Shown here: positions 50,949 through 61,939 of the stretch, piece after piece
How the letters are laid out: each line of letters begins with the position of its first letter
Position numbering within the stretch: position 1 is the stretch's first letter
Source of the DNA: Echinarachnius parma
Taxonomy: Eukaryota; Echinodermata; Echinoidea; Clypeasteroida; Echinarachniidae
DNA length: 64,000 nt
Assembly (NCBI GenBank): GCA_037951105.1
Contig: JBAMJV010003083.1
Location: forward strand, 62,001-126,000
Direction of reading: 5' to 3'
Position numbers and translations under genes: made by a program
The notes under the pieces: generated by a model
The model's database searches: none
What the model was told of the DNA's origin: nothing
The model's input: the letters and a program-made list of their open reading frames with translations, nothing else

Positions 50949-51512
50949 TTAAAGGGAAAGTTGAGTTTTGGTAGAGAGGGCGCTAGACTACTTAATTGGT
51001 TTGTGAGGTAATGAAAAACTGAGTGTAAAATTTGAAAGAGCATAATATTTAAACAATAAAATCATCTTTGTTTGATCAAAATCGGTTCAGAAACGGCTGA
51101 AATATCCATAAATATAACAATTTGTAATAAACCCGGGGCCCCGGGTTTATTAGAGAATTTTGAACCAGCCGTTAAAAATTTTTTAAAAATGCTTCCTCTT
51201 TTCAAAAAGTTACAAAATAGGTATTTAAATAGTTGTTGGTTATTTCTCTATCTAATCACTATTTCAACAAAGCATCACATGCACAATATTTTATTCAAAA
51301 TGGTTGAAACCGATGAGTGTTTAGAGAGCGCCCTCTTACGTTTTAACGGCTCTTTTTGAATGATAACATGATCTTTACTACGTCATTTGTAATTTTGTGT
51401 TCCTTTCTAGTTATAACTATTAGTTTGTAATGTAATGATGCAGGTTTTGGTTACTAAAATTCAGTTTCACTAAAACTGTACTCTCCTTACCAGAACTCAA
51501 CTATCCCTTTAA
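50949..51512 (+). mobile_element. TTAA-bounded element (family 2, copy 1) with central palindrome
   Basis: Starts ttaaagggaaagttgagttt, tggtagagagg and ends ccagaactcaactatccc, tttaa, giving inverted ends of about 28 bp with TTAA on both sides. The relative at 63231-63770 shares the interior (gtgaggtaatgaaaaactga, gaaacggctgaaatatc). At 51125-51152 there is a perfect 28-bp palindrome with arm taataaacccgggg. Confidence 0.92.
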
Positions 51513-51765
51513 GCAAGATTTCATTTTTGGAAATTTAGTGAAGGATGTGAATTAATCTTAAACATGATTTTATTTACCAACATTGTTTGCAAATTTTTAG
51601 TGAAGGAATTGACCCCGTGAAAATGTTCTGATCTTTATTTGTATGATAATTATCTGCAATTTTGGGGGAAAGCCTCAAGTCCTAAACAAAAGATCATTGT
51701 TGCTCTAAAATTGCAGAATGATCAATGAGAACCTACTAGTATTACACACTTGATCATTGGTCATC

Positions 51766-51813
51766 TACCGTATTTGTCGGTGTATTAACCGCTCCGGTGT
51801 ATTAACCGCACCC

Positions 51814-51857
<44 letters not shown>

Positions 51858-51947
51858 TGGTTAATACGGTCGTGTATTAACCGCACCCCCCTTTTTTTTT
51901 TTTTTTTTTTGAAAAAAAGTGCGGGTAATACACCGACAAATACGGTA
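51766..51947. mobile_element. MITE (TACCGTATTTG family) with long A and T runs
   Basis: Left taccgtatttgtcggtgtat mirrors right atacaccgacaaatacggta. Inner motifs (tattaaccgcaccc) are repeated. An A run of about 37 and a T run of about 20 lie inside. The outer TA could be a Tc1/mariner-type target duplication. Confidence 0.88.
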
Positions 51948-52051
51948 TCATAAACACTACATCTTTCCTTGTTTTCCAAAATATTTGGGGGATTAAAATT
52001 CACTAGATTACAATTGTAAGATTTGTTAAGGTAGTGTACTACTTTGACTTA

Positions 52052-52090
52052 CCTGAGATACCAAGTAACGCAGACAGCAGGGTAACAGCA
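52052..52090 (-). promoter_or_regulatory. Candidate recursive (zero-exon) splice site 1
   Basis: On the sense strand of the CELF gene a pyrimidine-rich stretch (ctgttaccctgctg ... ggtatctcag) runs directly into a consensus donor, giving tatctcag|GTAAGTCAAAG with the junction between 52053 and 52052. Juxtaposed 3' and 5' splice sites (AG|GTAAGT) are the hallmark of ratcheting points in long introns. An alternative is the donor of an unrecognised short 5' exon. Position and strand fit the candidate 51.6-kb intron; function is inferred. Confidence 0.4.
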
Positions 52091-52370
52091 CAGCATAGGT
52101 CAAGGGAAGTAAGATGGCCACATGAAAACAGACAACAAGGGAACAAACATCAGTTAAATGCAAAAATCAATGTAAGGATGGAAAATAATCCCTCAAATTC
52201 TGGGAAATACAGTTTTAGAACTGCGGCCCACTTTCAAGATAAAACAATTTTACATCTTTAACAACATGTCTGCAAATAAAGCATCCTTCATTTTCCATAC
52301 ACAAATCTACTGTATGATACTGTAAATGAAAATATCATTCTGTAATTAATGCAGGAATTAATTTTAATTT

Positions 52371-52527
52371 TTAGTCCCGACTACTTTTCCAATCTGATGG
52401 ATATCCAGAAATTATTCATATAATACCCTATAGATGGAAATATTAGGGGCTACCTACTTATTTTAGGGGGCTATTTTGAAAATTAGGAGGTAAAATCGCC
52501 TTCAGCCCCCGTATATTTCCTACCCTG
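52371..52527. mobile_element. Interspersed repeat, copy in reverse orientation
   Basis: Shares, in inverted order, caatctgatggatatcc, aggggctac, ttttagggggctattttgaa and cagcccccgta ... cctaccctg with 57031-57192. Function unknown; no inverted ends recognised. Confidence 0.7.
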
Positions 52528-52928
52528 TCTTTAATCTAATCAGAAAGTTGATGATGGCCTCTCAAAGTTAAAATTCTCTAGTTAAAATTTGAAATGAAAA
52601 GTCACACAATTGAACTTAGGAAGCCTTGCAGACAAGCAATACTATGAAACCATACAAAATGTAGGTCAGGACACATTTAAATCTGTGTAATTCATCTTCA
52701 ACTTATTACACGAGGGCTTCCCTTGTAATGAACACTCACAACAAGAGAACGTTACATTTTCAGGAGCTACATGTACATGTACTTTTTATGTTTGCTGGTA
52801 TAAAAAATAACCATTTAAAAAATTATAAAATGCCCCTGCAAATTATCAGTGTTTAATACTAAACACTTCTCAGAGTTGTGTTACTAGTATTGCCCTTGAA
52901 ACTAAAGAGCATTTCCCCCTGGGGTTCT

Positions 52929-53295
52929 CCTATAGCATAGCTGCCAACATTTGGAATTTTAAATTAGTAACATTTAATCAAAACTGAACATCATGTGCGC
53001 GAAGCGCACATCACGAGCGTGAATCGCGAAGTCCCTTAAGCCGGGGTCCAGGGCCCGCTTTAGGGCCCTAGAGCGTGAAGCGCGGAGTCCATTGCGGCCG
53101 GCGTCCATGGCCCTATTTTACATAATTTTTGCACAATTACCAGGTATGATTTGGTCAGATTTACGTTTAAACGTTGTCTTTTTACGTTTAAAAACGTGAA
53201 AACAAAAAAAAATAAATAAATAAATAAATAAATATATATATATATATATATATCAATTACGAATTTTTCGTAACAGTTGGCAGCTATGCTATAGG
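52929..53295. mobile_element. Inverted-repeat element with cctatagcatagctgccaac ends
   Basis: Left cctatagcatagctgccaac mirrors right gttggcagctatgctatagg exactly. Inside are gcgcgaagcgcaca-type CpG-rich motifs repeated with variation (gaatcgcgaagtccctt, gaagcgcggagtccatt), gggcccgctttagggccc, and an (AAAT)n(AT)n run at 53208-53256. No protein. Confidence 0.9.
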
Positions 53296-53299
53296 TAAG

Positions 53300-54700
53300 G
53301 TGTACCTTAAGATAGATTGGTACCCTTATTTCATTTTATTTATTTCATCATTCTTGGCACAGTGAACTCCATTCTCCAAACAAAATTGTTATCTAAAAAA
53401 TGATAATGCCCCTGAATATGAAGAATCATTTCATTATTTGTTCACAATGCATTTTCCTCTGGAATCAAATCAATCATTTAGACTTTACTATTATCTATCA
53501 AACTTTAGATCCCTGAGGCTGAAGGGGGTGGCATAACGTGGACCTTAGATTAAAGCTGTGCATACTGAACTCTATCAATATCTCTTAACCAGTTCAACAA
53601 GATTTGATCTGGTTGTAACTAAATTTAAAGTCCTGAACGAGATAACCCATAACGGAACATGAGCAAGATATTTCAATGATCCAGATATTTTGTACTTGGG
53701 TCCATGCAGAATGCATATAGACCCTGATGGGACTCGGTATTAGCACTCAAGCCTAGCCATCAGCAGTCAACCTTCTGTAACTAAGTGTAATCCATTGGGA
53801 ATGCGCAACTCAAAGGTTTCAACCTGGGCAAAATTTGACTTATGAGGGAAGAAAATAGAAAATAAATAAAAGAGAACTAGAATAGACCTTCAAATCAAGA
53901 CAATATTTAACCTATCAATTTGTTCAGTTTGGACTTCGGCTACGTTGACTGTAAGGTATACAAAATGAATCCCTATAAAGGTATTTGAAGTCAATGTTTC
54001 ATTGACGGCCTCACAACCAAAGCAATTCATATCTCTGCCCCATCGTTTAGATCATGTGCCTTAAATTAAAATTTGATTTGCTTGTCCATGATAACGAGGC
54101 AAGCTTCATTTAGCGGTATTCACGCTTCCGCTGCACTGTGCCATGCCACTGCTCAGCCGTGAACCCAGAACCTCATTAAGTATGAATGATGTTGCCTATT
54201 ACTTACACATATCTGTGCTTAAGACTCTCTAATTGGTTTCACTGGAACTACCAGTATTCACTCTAAATCCCCTCGCTCCAAATTCCCCTCGATCTCACAC
54301 ACAATTTTCACTTCACACAAGCACATGTATACTGTAATGTACACAATACCAGGGATTGAATTTAGCTCTAGCCTACTGACAAAGAACACCCAAAAATAAC
54401 AATTTAATTGTTGCAATTAATGGATATCATGACTGAAACCAGTATACATTGTCTGGCTGATCTGACAGAGCCCCATAAACCCTGTGATCAAGTGATGAAT
54501 TAAACGATATAGGGGCCCTGGAATTAGAGAAATCAGTACCAGTAGTGAACATAAAATTTTATTTTGAACAAACAAATAATGGTTGTTTCAATGGACTAAA
54601 TTTCTTTCAACATCTACAGAAAATTAATGATTGTACAATTCCATTTGCAAATAATAAGCATGACTTGAGCTTGATCTTCGTTCTCTACAGAATTAGTATT
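53300..54700. other. Intronic DNA without recognisable features
   Basis: Unique sequence. The 54000-54190 segment is repeat-free and of balanced composition and might be conserved non-coding DNA. No exon was found. Confidence 0.35.
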
Positions 54701-54707
54701 TCATTAC

Positions 54708-55102
54708 AGAAAGGGATCTAGTAACTTTGTTGATTATGTGCAAAAAGTGATATATGGTTGGTACAATGTATATTGTTGTTATCTGATATGTCCACAGGGT
54801 ATTGTGTGAACATTTCAAGTCAAATGGACGATATATGGCCGAGTTATGAGCAAAAATGCAAAGTGATATTCACTAACTCATTGCACTCACTTTGTACACG
54901 GTTTTCGCGATCCGTTGGATTATTAAACATCTGAAAACTTCAATCGTAAATATCTTTTTAACGAAAGGGAAATTTGAAAAACCAAAACCTGTCCCATGCT
55001 TTTATTGTTAATACGAATAGAACAAGGTATAACTATATAAGGGAACCGCTAGAATTCCGATTGGATTTTGAGGATTTGGACAATGTTACTAAGTCCCTTT
55101 AA
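54708..55102 (-). mobile_element. TTAA-bounded element (family 1, copy c), reverse orientation
   Basis: Starts aaagggatctagtaactttg and ends caatgttactaagtccc, tttaa; it is the reverse complement of copies a and b along its length. The left TTAA is mutated (cagaaaggg). It ends about 290 bp from the candidate 5' exon. Confidence 0.88.
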
Positions 55103-55388
55103 AGCCGTATTTATAGTAGCTTCATCATGATTAGATACTTTATGTACATACTCTGTGCATGATCTCCTTGCATACTCAATACGATAATATGATTGTGTAA
55201 TATGAACAATAGTGCACACAATGGCAGAGCAGATACTGACCATAGATAGTGCACCTGTCATGGGCAGCAGGCATGGGCGAGCATGCATACCCACACACTA
55301 CGCCTATACAATCACCACATGGTCATGGATACAGACAACCTAGGCAAATTCTCATCATGTACATACAGAGAAGGCAGGACTCACTTAC

Positions 55389-55547
55389 CATAAAAGGAAA
55401 ATCGACGTCTGTGCCGTCAAAACCTTGCAAAAGATACTGGACTTGCTCTGTTTCCCTCTCTCTCTCTCGTCTTCTTCTCTTGAGTGCCGGGTGGAGGATC
55501 GTCTGCTCTGCTCTGCTCTGCTCTGCTCTGTAATACCGGCACACGAT
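55389..55547 (-). other. celf: Candidate 5' exon of the CELF gene, ending in the initiator ATG
   Basis: On the minus strand a strong donor (TTTTATG|GTAAGTGAG) follows a stretch containing (CAGAG)n, a GA-rich run and CAAGGTTTTGACGGC. The last three exonic bases are ATG. Splicing to the 3773 acceptor gives ATG|AGA CCC..., i.e. MRPLANTPEC..., in frame with RRM1. The frame is also open upstream (ending QGFDGTDVDFPFM) with no in-frame ATG nearby, so the sequence before the ATG is most simply 5' UTR. A good acceptor-like sequence (ttgccccctcacag) ends at 55548, so this may be an internal 5' exon of 159 nt; otherwise the exon extends upstream to an unseen start site. Vertebrate CELF genes use several alternative 5' exons, and one CELF2 isoform also begins MR. 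Linkage rests on phase, donor quality and strand, not on transcript evidence. Confidence 0.5.
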
Positions 55548-57020
55548 CTGTGAGGGGGCAACCGGCAAATTGCAGATGTAGTGTCGTTAGGGTGTATTTA
55601 ACAATCCTTCAATTGATGCTTAGTCAAAAGGGGTTTACTCGTTGGAGATACCCCAAATTTACTAAAATATTGTTATGACAGGGAACTAAATTTGCCCAGG
55701 ATTGAGTAAATTTAGACTGACTTTCTGTCCTTTGGAAGAGAGAAAGGAAGATGGATGTTCGTTGGTCAGCGTGGAGCAAATGTGATGTTGAAAAGTCTTT
55801 ACCACGACACTAGATACACAGACTAGCACTGGATGCACACACAATACACACAAATGAATTTGATGGGGGGTTTCAATGCTATTATGTACAGGGGAGCATA
55901 TCTGTCTGAGTGTGTGTGTATGGTGGTGTGTGAGTAAGAGAGAGGGGGAGAGAGGAGACTGTAACAAAATGGTGCTGGGAGTGAGCGTAGGAGAGAGAGA
56001 AAGAGAGAGACTGTATTAAAATGCAATAGGTGAGCTATTACACAGAAGGCATTGGATCAATGCTGTAATGTCATAGCAGCTCAGGGTTCTCCTTGCTCTC
56101 TCATCAGGCATCTGGGCTGCTCCACTGCTCCCATAGGGGGGTTGCTGCCTTGCTGGATTGGCAGTCATGCGTGAGGGATTAGTGGCTTGGGTAAACATCA
56201 CTACATTTACAATGCGGATAATCACCAACCTCACATACAATCTAGCTAGCTAGCAATCTACTCGACACTCACATTAAAAAATACCTATCCAACACTATAA
56301 TATAAAACAAGTCTTTTTCCATATTTTCTACAATATACACTAAAGCTACTGTCATGCCCACACACCCCTCCTAGATTAAATAATACAGCTCTTGATGTTT
56401 TTTGTTGAACAGAGGACAGGAGGACGGATCAAAGTTATTGATCCGTATTGATGAGCTAGTGGTCTGACAAGGCTTGTATAATTAATGAAAGGGAACCAAA
56501 CACACTTTCACATTAAAGCATCAAGTCAACATAAAACACTTGATATGTACATTTACATGTATGTATAGTATGCTGGGCAGACATCTACATACATGTTATC
56601 ATTGCTGAACCTATATCAAATAGCACAAATTAATGAAAGTGAACCTAACACACGCCAAGTCAACATAAACTACTTAATATGCATTGTATGTATATTCAGC
56701 AGATATAAGCTCCAAAAAATAATCACATAGCATCATTATCACATCAATTTCAAAAATGACATTTGTATCTAACTGATTGAATGTCTTATGTATTTTGTAT
56801 ATAAGAATTGTTTCAAACAGGTATTTCAAACATTCCCCATCTGTCACTTTCTTACATCCTGAAAGATTACAATTTTTTAAAGAAAAAATCAAGAGAATCA
56901 TACACGTCTACACAGAACAAAGGAATAAGCATACACACTAGATTGAGGGCTACTAACTATGATCACTAGCCGGTGTCACACATACTTATCTAGATAATTC
57001 ACCTACCTATGTGACAGACA
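55548..57020. other. Region upstream of the candidate 5' exon
   Basis: If 55389-55547 is the first exon, the promoter should be here (minus strand). Pyrimidine-rich runs on the minus strand at about 55937-55958 and 55990-56011, and a less AT-rich block with an open minus-strand frame (56016-56240, PARQQPPYGSSGAAQMPDE), are the only features noticed. No TATA box or clear exon boundary could be assigned. Confidence 0.3.
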
Positions 57021-57030
57021 TGCTACAAAT

Positions 57031-57192
57031 CAGGGTAGGAAATACACGGGGGCTGAGGGCGATGTTGCCCCCTAATTTTCAAAATAGCCCCCGTAATTCA
57101 TGATTAGGTAGCCCCTAAAATGACCTAGGGTATTATAATGTTAAATATTTTGTGATATCCATCAGATTGAAAAAGCAGCCCCCTAAAATAAA
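57031..57192. mobile_element. Interspersed repeat, copy in forward orientation
   Basis: Begins cagggtaggaaatacacggg, ggctgagggcg and includes caaaatagcccccgta, gatatccatcagattgaaaa and gccccctaaaat. It is the inverted relative of 52371-52527. Confidence 0.7.
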
Positions 57193-57253
57193 AAATGTAT
57201 TTCTGCAGATAATTGGCCCCAGTGTGACATTGACTACTATGATGTTTTTACCC

Positions 57254-57334
57254 TCAAATGTAGAGGCACGGATTTTCCGCGATCGCGGAAAATCGCGGAA
57301 ATTCGCGGAATTGACCATTTGAAACGGAAAACGG

Positions 57335-57373
<39 letters not shown>

Positions 57374-57797
57374 TTATTTATTTTTTTTTTCTTTTCTTTT
57401 CTTTTTCGGAGCCCGTTCCGAAAAAAACGAAACCGGGACCTGATGGTGACGGTCGGGAACCAGTGTGACGGACTGAACCAACTCAGCCTTAATCATTAAT
57501 GAATAAATGTTAAAGATATTTACTCTCTGCCTCTGGCCTGTGGTAAGTCCTTCCTGATATCAGGCATAACACATTCCCCCCAAATTTTGATGATTTGTGG
57601 GTGAAAATCATGATTTTACCCTACTCATTGAATTTTGTATGGAGTTCTATGTAAACGGAATTTGCAGTTTTTCACATGTACAAAGTCTATGGCAAAACGG
57701 AATTTCCGTTTTTCAGGCAGGTAAAAACGGAATTCCAGATTTTCTGAAACGGAAAAGGCCTTTTTTTGAAACGGAAAATCAGTGGCCCTACAAATGT
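57254..57797. mobile_element. Inverted-repeat element carrying a nested hAT-like fragment
   Basis: Outer ends are inverted: caaatgtagaggcacgga, ttttccgcg at left and aaacggaaaatcagtgg, ccctacaaatg at right. Inside, a T run of about 32 is followed by ccgggacctg, ggtcgggaacc and ccaactcagcctta. That resembles the right end of the 22303-23620 hAT-like element, suggesting a truncated copy inserted here. Internal aaacggaattt motifs are repeated. Confidence 0.6.
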
Positions 57798-58499
57798 ACT
57801 TACTGCAAATATAGTAAAGAATTAACATACATACTAGACTGGACCACATTCATGACCCGACTTGGTTAGCATATTACAACTACTTTCCCCCATCTTGGCT
57901 GATTATGAAAATGAGAATAGTGTTTTATGGATGCTTTGAGGCATAATTTCACATAATTTCACATAATTTCACATGAAAATGAAGGTCCAATGCACAGTGA
58001 CATTCAAAACTGGTAGGGGTTTAGGGGAAAAGGCTAAAATACTAACTATGTATTTTGCTTCACTGGTTGAAATGACATACATATATGAAGGGTTGTAGAA
58101 AGGCTAGGAACTCAACACTACACAGTCAAATTCTATAGTCTGCTCTACAAATTACCAATCAAGCAATGGATGAAAGGCATAATTAAATTATCTTGTTAGT
58201 GGACATTCCAGTCCAACAATGCTGCACCGCTGGTAAAGAAGAGATGTTTGTGTGTGTATGTGTACATGTATGCTGTATGTGATTATGTATGTGTGAATGT
58301 GTTTATGTGCGTCTGTATGTGTATCTATGTTTAGTGAACAGTGTTCTATAGCTTGACCTAGATGCTGGACAGAACACAAAGAAAACCTCTGTCACATAAA
58401 TTTGTCCTCGGTCATCAAATAATGTGACCTATACGTTTAGACCATTTGACAATGAGCAATAGAGGCATAATTATATTTGTCCTCCAGAGTAAATCAAAG

Positions 58500-58577
58500 A
58501 AAGACCATACATGTGTATGTGTGATGTGATGTGTGTGTGTATTATAATTAACGTTTATGTATGTGTGCATGTGTGTG

Positions 58578-58613
<36 letters not shown>

Positions 58614-58700
58614 TAGGTACGTACGTGCGTGCGTGCGTGCGTGCGTGCGTACGTACGTACGTGCATGCGTGCGTGTGTATGTATGCGTGTGTGCTCGAGT
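58500..58700. repeat. (TG)n/(TGCG)n/(TACG)n microsatellite
   Basis: Alternating purine-pyrimidine sequence (gtgtgtgcgtgcgtgcg, gtacgtacgtgcgtgcg). Long VCVRACVRACV-like and HARTHARTH-like frames are translations of the repeat. The alternation favours Z-DNA. Confidence 0.95.
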
Positions 58701-58874
58701 TCATACAAGCAGGGAGGGGGTAGACATGAAGTGAGTTGACAGACAAGTTATTTGGACTGATTGGACCTGTCAGCACTCAACCTGGGAGGTGAACATGTAA
58801 CTCTGCAGAACCATGGCAGAACCAAGCTAGCAACTTTCCATTTCATTTCACAAGGAAACCTTCTCAATAAGCCC

Positions 58875-59123
58875 TTGTCACATATCACCGGATAGCATTA
58901 ACGGAAGCAATGGAGAGCAAAATGTTAAATCTGTTCGTCTCTGTTCTGTCTCTTGCCTATTTATTGTTCCATGAATGCGTTTGTCAGGCGATGTCCGTTG
59001 TTTTATCCGGCGGAAAGTATTGTGCATGCAGCAATGCAGGCAACTTTCACCACCGGATAATTTGATTTTGAAAATGTTCTATCTGTTGGGCATCCGTTTA
59101 CACTATCTTGGGATATGTGACAA
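58875..59123. mobile_element. MITE with TTGTCACATATC ends
   Basis: Left ttgtcacatatcaccggata and right gggatatgtgacaa are inverted. Inner accggata/tatccgg and cggataattt pieces are also mirrored. It is 249 bp and non-coding. Confidence 0.78.
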
Positions 59124-59573
59124 CACCATTAATAAGTAGCAGAATAACAGAAGTAATTGGTACATGTTAGACTTATAGTGAAAACATTATGCCATTATAT
59201 TTGTATCCTCATCATTTGTATAAATACATAACCTTTCATGCGAAGGCACTGCAACTATTTCTATCTCTCAGCCTCAGAAGACAAGAAAACATGATTACAT
59301 AACACCTCATTATGTCACCTCCTGCCTGCACAAATTATTGCAGCGTTGTCAGTAGGGGTCAAGGGGGCAATTCCCTACTCTCTCTAATAATACCCCCCCC
59401 CCCCACCCCAAATGCCCTCCAAAGGGAATGGTGGCCTGCTTCAGCTTAGATCCCCCTCCGGACTTTCGCAACCTTCCAAAGACAAGGTTGTGGACAGACA
59501 TATAGAAATGCACATGAGAATGAGATATACTCTGGCTTTTGTTCCCCGAAATATCACATGTTGATATATCAAG

Positions 59574-59793
59574 TACCGTAAACCGGGGTGACTTTGGCTG
59601 CCGGGGTGACTTTAGCTATTTTTTGAGAAGGATGTATTTTCATCAAGTCTCACTCTTTAGAACTAATTTCTGTTTCTATTCATTACCCTATAGGAATAAA
59701 TTTGAAACAATAAGAAATTTGCTCTAAAAAGTGATGCTTGACAAAAAGTGGCCAAAGTCACCCCGGCTGCCAAAGTCACCCCGGTTTACGGTA
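59574..59793. mobile_element. MITE with doubled GGGGTGACTTTGGC terminal motif
   Basis: Left taccgtaaaccggggtgact, ttggctgccggggtgacttt mirrors right aaagtcaccccggctgcc, aaagtcaccccggtttacgg, ta. Each arm holds the motif ccggggtgactttggc twice. Outer TA may be the target duplication. A frame across it (59539-59727) is an artefact. Confidence 0.9.
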
Positions 59794-59799
59794 ACTAAA

Positions 59800-61020
59800 T
59801 ATTAGAAGCACAATGTAATCCAAATTCAAAACCCTATCATAATATGTATATCATCATTCATAATATTTGTCTTAATAAATGTTTGTCTTTAGCAACATTC
59901 TCGCTATTCTTCTAATCACAGTTGTTCAGTTATACCAGAGAGGTTACCTATACTAAGAATGCTCATCTGCACAGAGGGTGTGTTGGTCTGCAGAGAGACA
60001 AAGAAGTTAGAGGGTGTTATGTAATCATGCAACAAAAATATTTTTTCAGCAGTCTAGGTAGCACACTATGTGTTTGTTAGGCAGTAGAACAAGCAGCAGA
60101 GTTTACTGTACTGTCAGTAGCGTGTTGAGGATTGGCAGTCAGTCACTGGCTAATCAAGAAACAATCCTTATCTCTATCCTAGCTGCTCAACCCATCCCAT
60201 ATACGGCAATGTTAAGTGTATGAGCGGAGCATAGTATTCACCACACATGCCTTCCTCATTAGCACTCTGTGCTCAGGCCCATCATTGTCAAAGTAACACA
60301 TTCTTTTATTGGTAAAGCACAACTACAAACAATTGATTTTTCAGCCATCATTATCACCATATTGGGAGGAAAACATGCCTTGACCATGCAAGACCAGGGG
60401 GATGAAGGGGGGGGGGGGGGGGGTGAAGAGAACGAGGAGGCTGAGGAGGAGGATGAGGAGGATGAGGACGATGGTGAGGACGAGGAGTATAATACTGTAG
60501 AAGCACAGTAATCAGTAAATATCAAAATACATAACATACAAGGAAATTAACAAATGGTTGAGGTGCCCCTTGAAAGCATAGCTTGTAAGCTGGGCACATT
60601 AAAAACCTAATAAACAAATTAACTAAATACAATTTACAAATAATTACAAAACTGAGCATAAGGCAAACAACTGACACATGGCGTACACACCATAATAGAG
60701 AAAACAGATTAGGGAATTAATTTTGTAGAACTTTATGTCTTTATACTACTTATTTATACTGTACTTTGTTTATGTACATGTCAATTCAATCACAATGTTT
60801 GCCAACTTCCTACTCACAATGAAATGCATTTACCTGAAACTCATATAAAACATTCATAAAAATAACCATCAAACACCCTAATAGCACTTAAAATTCAGAA
60901 TGCCAATAGACAAGGCATAAATACCTCAATGATATATTTTAAAATGCATGTTTAAATTCCCCCAATTAAAATCTCTTTCATAACAAGTGTCACAATCTAA
61001 ATCAAATTATATAGGGGAAA
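59800..61020. other. Non-coding DNA with a G run and GAGGAx tract
   Basis: A G17-type run at about 60406-60423 is followed by a gaggaggatgagg purine tract to 60488. It gives an acidic plus-strand frame (EEDEEDEDDGEDEE) and a serine-rich minus frame. Neither has domain or splice support. Confidence 0.4.
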
Positions 61021-61029
61021 CTGAGAGCA

Positions 61030-61092
61030 AGTTTTTTTTTTATTCTTTCTTTCTTTCTTTCTTTTTTTTTTTTGTTGGGGGGGGGGGGGGAG
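61030..61092. repeat. Poly-T/(CTTT)n/poly-G compound tract
   Basis: T-rich run with ttctttctttctttc, then T13, gtt and about 15 G. Confidence 0.9.
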
Positions 61093-61241
61093 GGTACTGC
61101 GATTAAAGATTGTCAGGCACATGAAGAGTGATTGAAATTTTAACTAGGCTAGCTCATCTTAATCATTGAATTAAGAATCTGAACCACTTGTAAGAGATTT
61201 GAAGTTAATAGTTAGACGCTTAGAGCGCAAGTCTAGTAATC

Positions 61242-61466
61242 AGGCCCCATATTCATGAAACCCTGCTAAGTGTATTTTAAATGTGCAGTTTATTGAGCAA
61301 CATACAGTTTTCCCAGTCCCCAACTAGGGTCAACTGGGTAAGCCTTTGGTACCCACTAAATTATCCTTAGTTCAACTGAAAGATCTTGTGTTTAATTCTT
61401 ATCTAAGTCATCAAAAATAGACTTAGCAAGGAGGTAAGCTAGCCGTTTTTTATGAATATGGGCCCT
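61242..61466. mobile_element. MITE with GGCCCCATATTCATGAAA ends
   Basis: Left ggccccatattcatgaaa mirrors right ttttatgaatatgggcc. Inner gctaagtgtatttt and gacttagcaagg are loosely inverted. The 225-bp body is non-coding. Confidence 0.8.
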
Positions 61467-61907
61467 GGAGGTCTTGGGTTTGGGTCACTAATTATTTGTT
61501 CATTATGCCCCTCCCCCTCAAAAAATTAGAATGTACTGTACACTATGCATGTACAAATGCAAACTTGTCACTTTTTATACAAATGGTTTAGTGTTAGTTT
61601 TTTTATGTATACATTTCTTCTTCTTCTTCTTTACTTCTTACTTTACTTTTGAGAACAGTATGACGTTCACAAGGCACAATCCTCGGGTACAACATGTACA
61701 TTTATACACAGAAAGACATGTTTTTTCACTAATTGTGCCCCCACAGTTCAACAAACAAATAAACAAACAAAATAGAAACAAAGTTGACTGTAACCTTGAG
61801 TAAATCACTAGAAATACAAGGGTTTTCAATCCTCATCATGTTTGTTGGCTTATTTGGCTTGTAAACATTACAAATAATAAATTTATAGAGATAACAAATT
61901 GCACCTC

Positions 61908-61935
61908 TAAACCAAAACTGTACTATCCCTTTAAG
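61908..61935. mobile_element. Solo terminal fragment of TTAA family 2
   Basis: aaaccaaaactgtactatcc, ctttaag matches the right end of the 63231-63770 element; the rest of the element is absent here. Confidence 0.6.
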
Positions 61936-61939
61936 TTAT

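Larger units (their letters stand above)
3774..55388 (-). other. Candidate large first intron of the CELF gene (about 51.6 kb)
   Basis: If the 55389-55547 exon is joined to the 3773 acceptor, everything between is intron. No convincing coding exon of CELF or of another gene was found on either strand in this interval. It is filled with non-autonomous mobile elements, minisatellites and unique AT-rich DNA. Long 5' introns are typical of CELF genes in animals. The interval depends entirely on the exon linkage being right. Confidence 0.45.

Noticed and set aside
56016-56240. Minus-strand frame PARQQPPYGSSGAAQMPDE as a possible upstream coding exon
   Set aside because: No acceptable donor follows, and no phase-compatible link to the known exons was found. 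It is kept only as part of the upstream region description.
58511-58776. Cysteine/arginine- and histidine/threonine-rich frames on both strands
   Set aside because: They are direct translations of the (TGCG)n microsatellite.
60269-60511. Acidic open frame (EEDEEDEDDGEDEE) as a possible small gene
   Set aside because: It is explained by a gaggax purine tract after a poly-G run. There is no domain, promoter or splice evidence.
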